From positions 1-5,159 of the forward strand of contig DAIDML010000284.1 in NCBI GenBank assembly GCA_027449005.1: a DNA stretch of 5,159 nucleotides, in the 5' to 3' direction. The DNA is from Erysipelotrichaceae bacterium (GTDB taxonomy: Bacteria; Bacillota_I; Bacilli_A; Erysipelotrichales; Erysipelotrichaceae). Below are positions 4,978-5,159 of this stretch, one piece after another. The translations under genes were made by a program, and so were the position numbers. The notes under the pieces were generated by a model. The model ran no database searches. It was not told where the DNA came from and saw only the letters and a program-made list of their open reading frames with translations. The number at the start of each line of letters is the position of its first letter. Within the stretch, counting starts at the first letter, position 1.

Positions 4978-5159
4978 ATGAAATCTAATTCAATTTATAA
5001 GCATTTAATGAGTGGTGTATCGTACATGATTCCATTTGTTGTTGCAGGCGGTATTGCTATCGCTATCTCCTTCGCGTTTGGTTATGACGCGTTTCAGACT
5101 GAAGGCACATTGCCTGCGTACTTAATGTCCATTGGAGGTGGCGGTGGATTCGCCTTAAT
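4978..5159 (+). CDS. PTS fructose-class EIIC permease (partial, 5' end)
   Basis: The first 60 codons of the membrane component, cut by the window end. EIIC binds fructose and carries it through the membrane while EIIB phosphorylates it. The start KHLMSGVSYMIPFVVAGG (residues 8-25) is the typical first segment of fructose-class EIIC. It forms the beginning of a hydrophobic membrane helix (about 17-35), followed by a glycine-rich stretch (52-57). AAAGGG (4966-4971) is 6 bases before the ATG. The protein starts directly at the EIIC domain, with no EIIB part, so it is a stand-alone permease. Confidence 0.9.
   Translation, partial: MKSNSIYKHLMSGVSYMIPFVVAGGIAIAISFAFGYDAFQTEGTLPAYLMSIGGGGGFAL

Noticed and set aside
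1..5159. CRISPR array, tRNA or rRNA genes, toxin-antitoxin pair or other defence system
   Set aside because: I found no regularly spaced repeat array, no cloverleaf or rRNA-like segment, and no small gene pair on either strand. The coding space is filled by the genes listed.

Overview
The window is from a low-GC Gram-positive bacterium (Firmicutes-like). The evidence is AT-rich coding sequence, strong AGGAGG-type ribosome sites and intrinsic terminators ending in T tracts. The protein set is also Firmicutes-like: a YjcF-type acetyltransferase, a DeoR-type sugar regulator and a fructose-class PTS. An Erysipelotrichales-type host would fit, but that is only an impression; nothing here fixes the genus.

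Layout. Bases 1-528 hold the 3' end of an unrecognised gene and a short GNAT acetyltransferase gene that overlaps it. Bases 529-2175 hold an apparently intact IS1182-family insertion sequence with one 494-residue transposase that keeps its catalytic triad. The element has 18-bp imperfect terminal inverted repeats (552-569 and 2133-2150). A palindromic hairpin abuts each end, and the two hairpins share a CAC-TNAC-GTG core. The left end also carries its own hairpin plus T tract, which should insulate the transposase from incoming transcription.

Bases 2176-2327 are a dense control region. A TTGACA/TATTAT promoter is flanked by two pairs of TTGATT-type repeats. The copies in each pair are 10 bp apart, the two pairs are inverted to each other, and their centres lie about 94 bp apart. 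This is a plausible looping operator for the DeoR-family repressor encoded just downstream.

Bases 2328-5159 are one fructose uptake operon in the order EIIA, DeoR regulator (FruR-like), 1-phosphofructokinase (FruK), EIIB, EIIC (cut by the window end). EIIA and EIIB relay phosphate from HPr to fructose as EIIC imports it, giving fructose 1-phosphate. FruK makes fructose 1,6-bisphosphate for glycolysis. The regulator probably senses fructose 1-phosphate and represses its own operon. The three PTS domains, often fused in one FruA protein, are separate genes here, with a 70-bp gap containing a 12-codon micro-ORF between EIIB and EIIC.

Most of the window is familiar biology. The less ordinary parts are the hairpin architecture at the IS ends and the helically phased operator array. 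I see no convincing new defence or mobile system.
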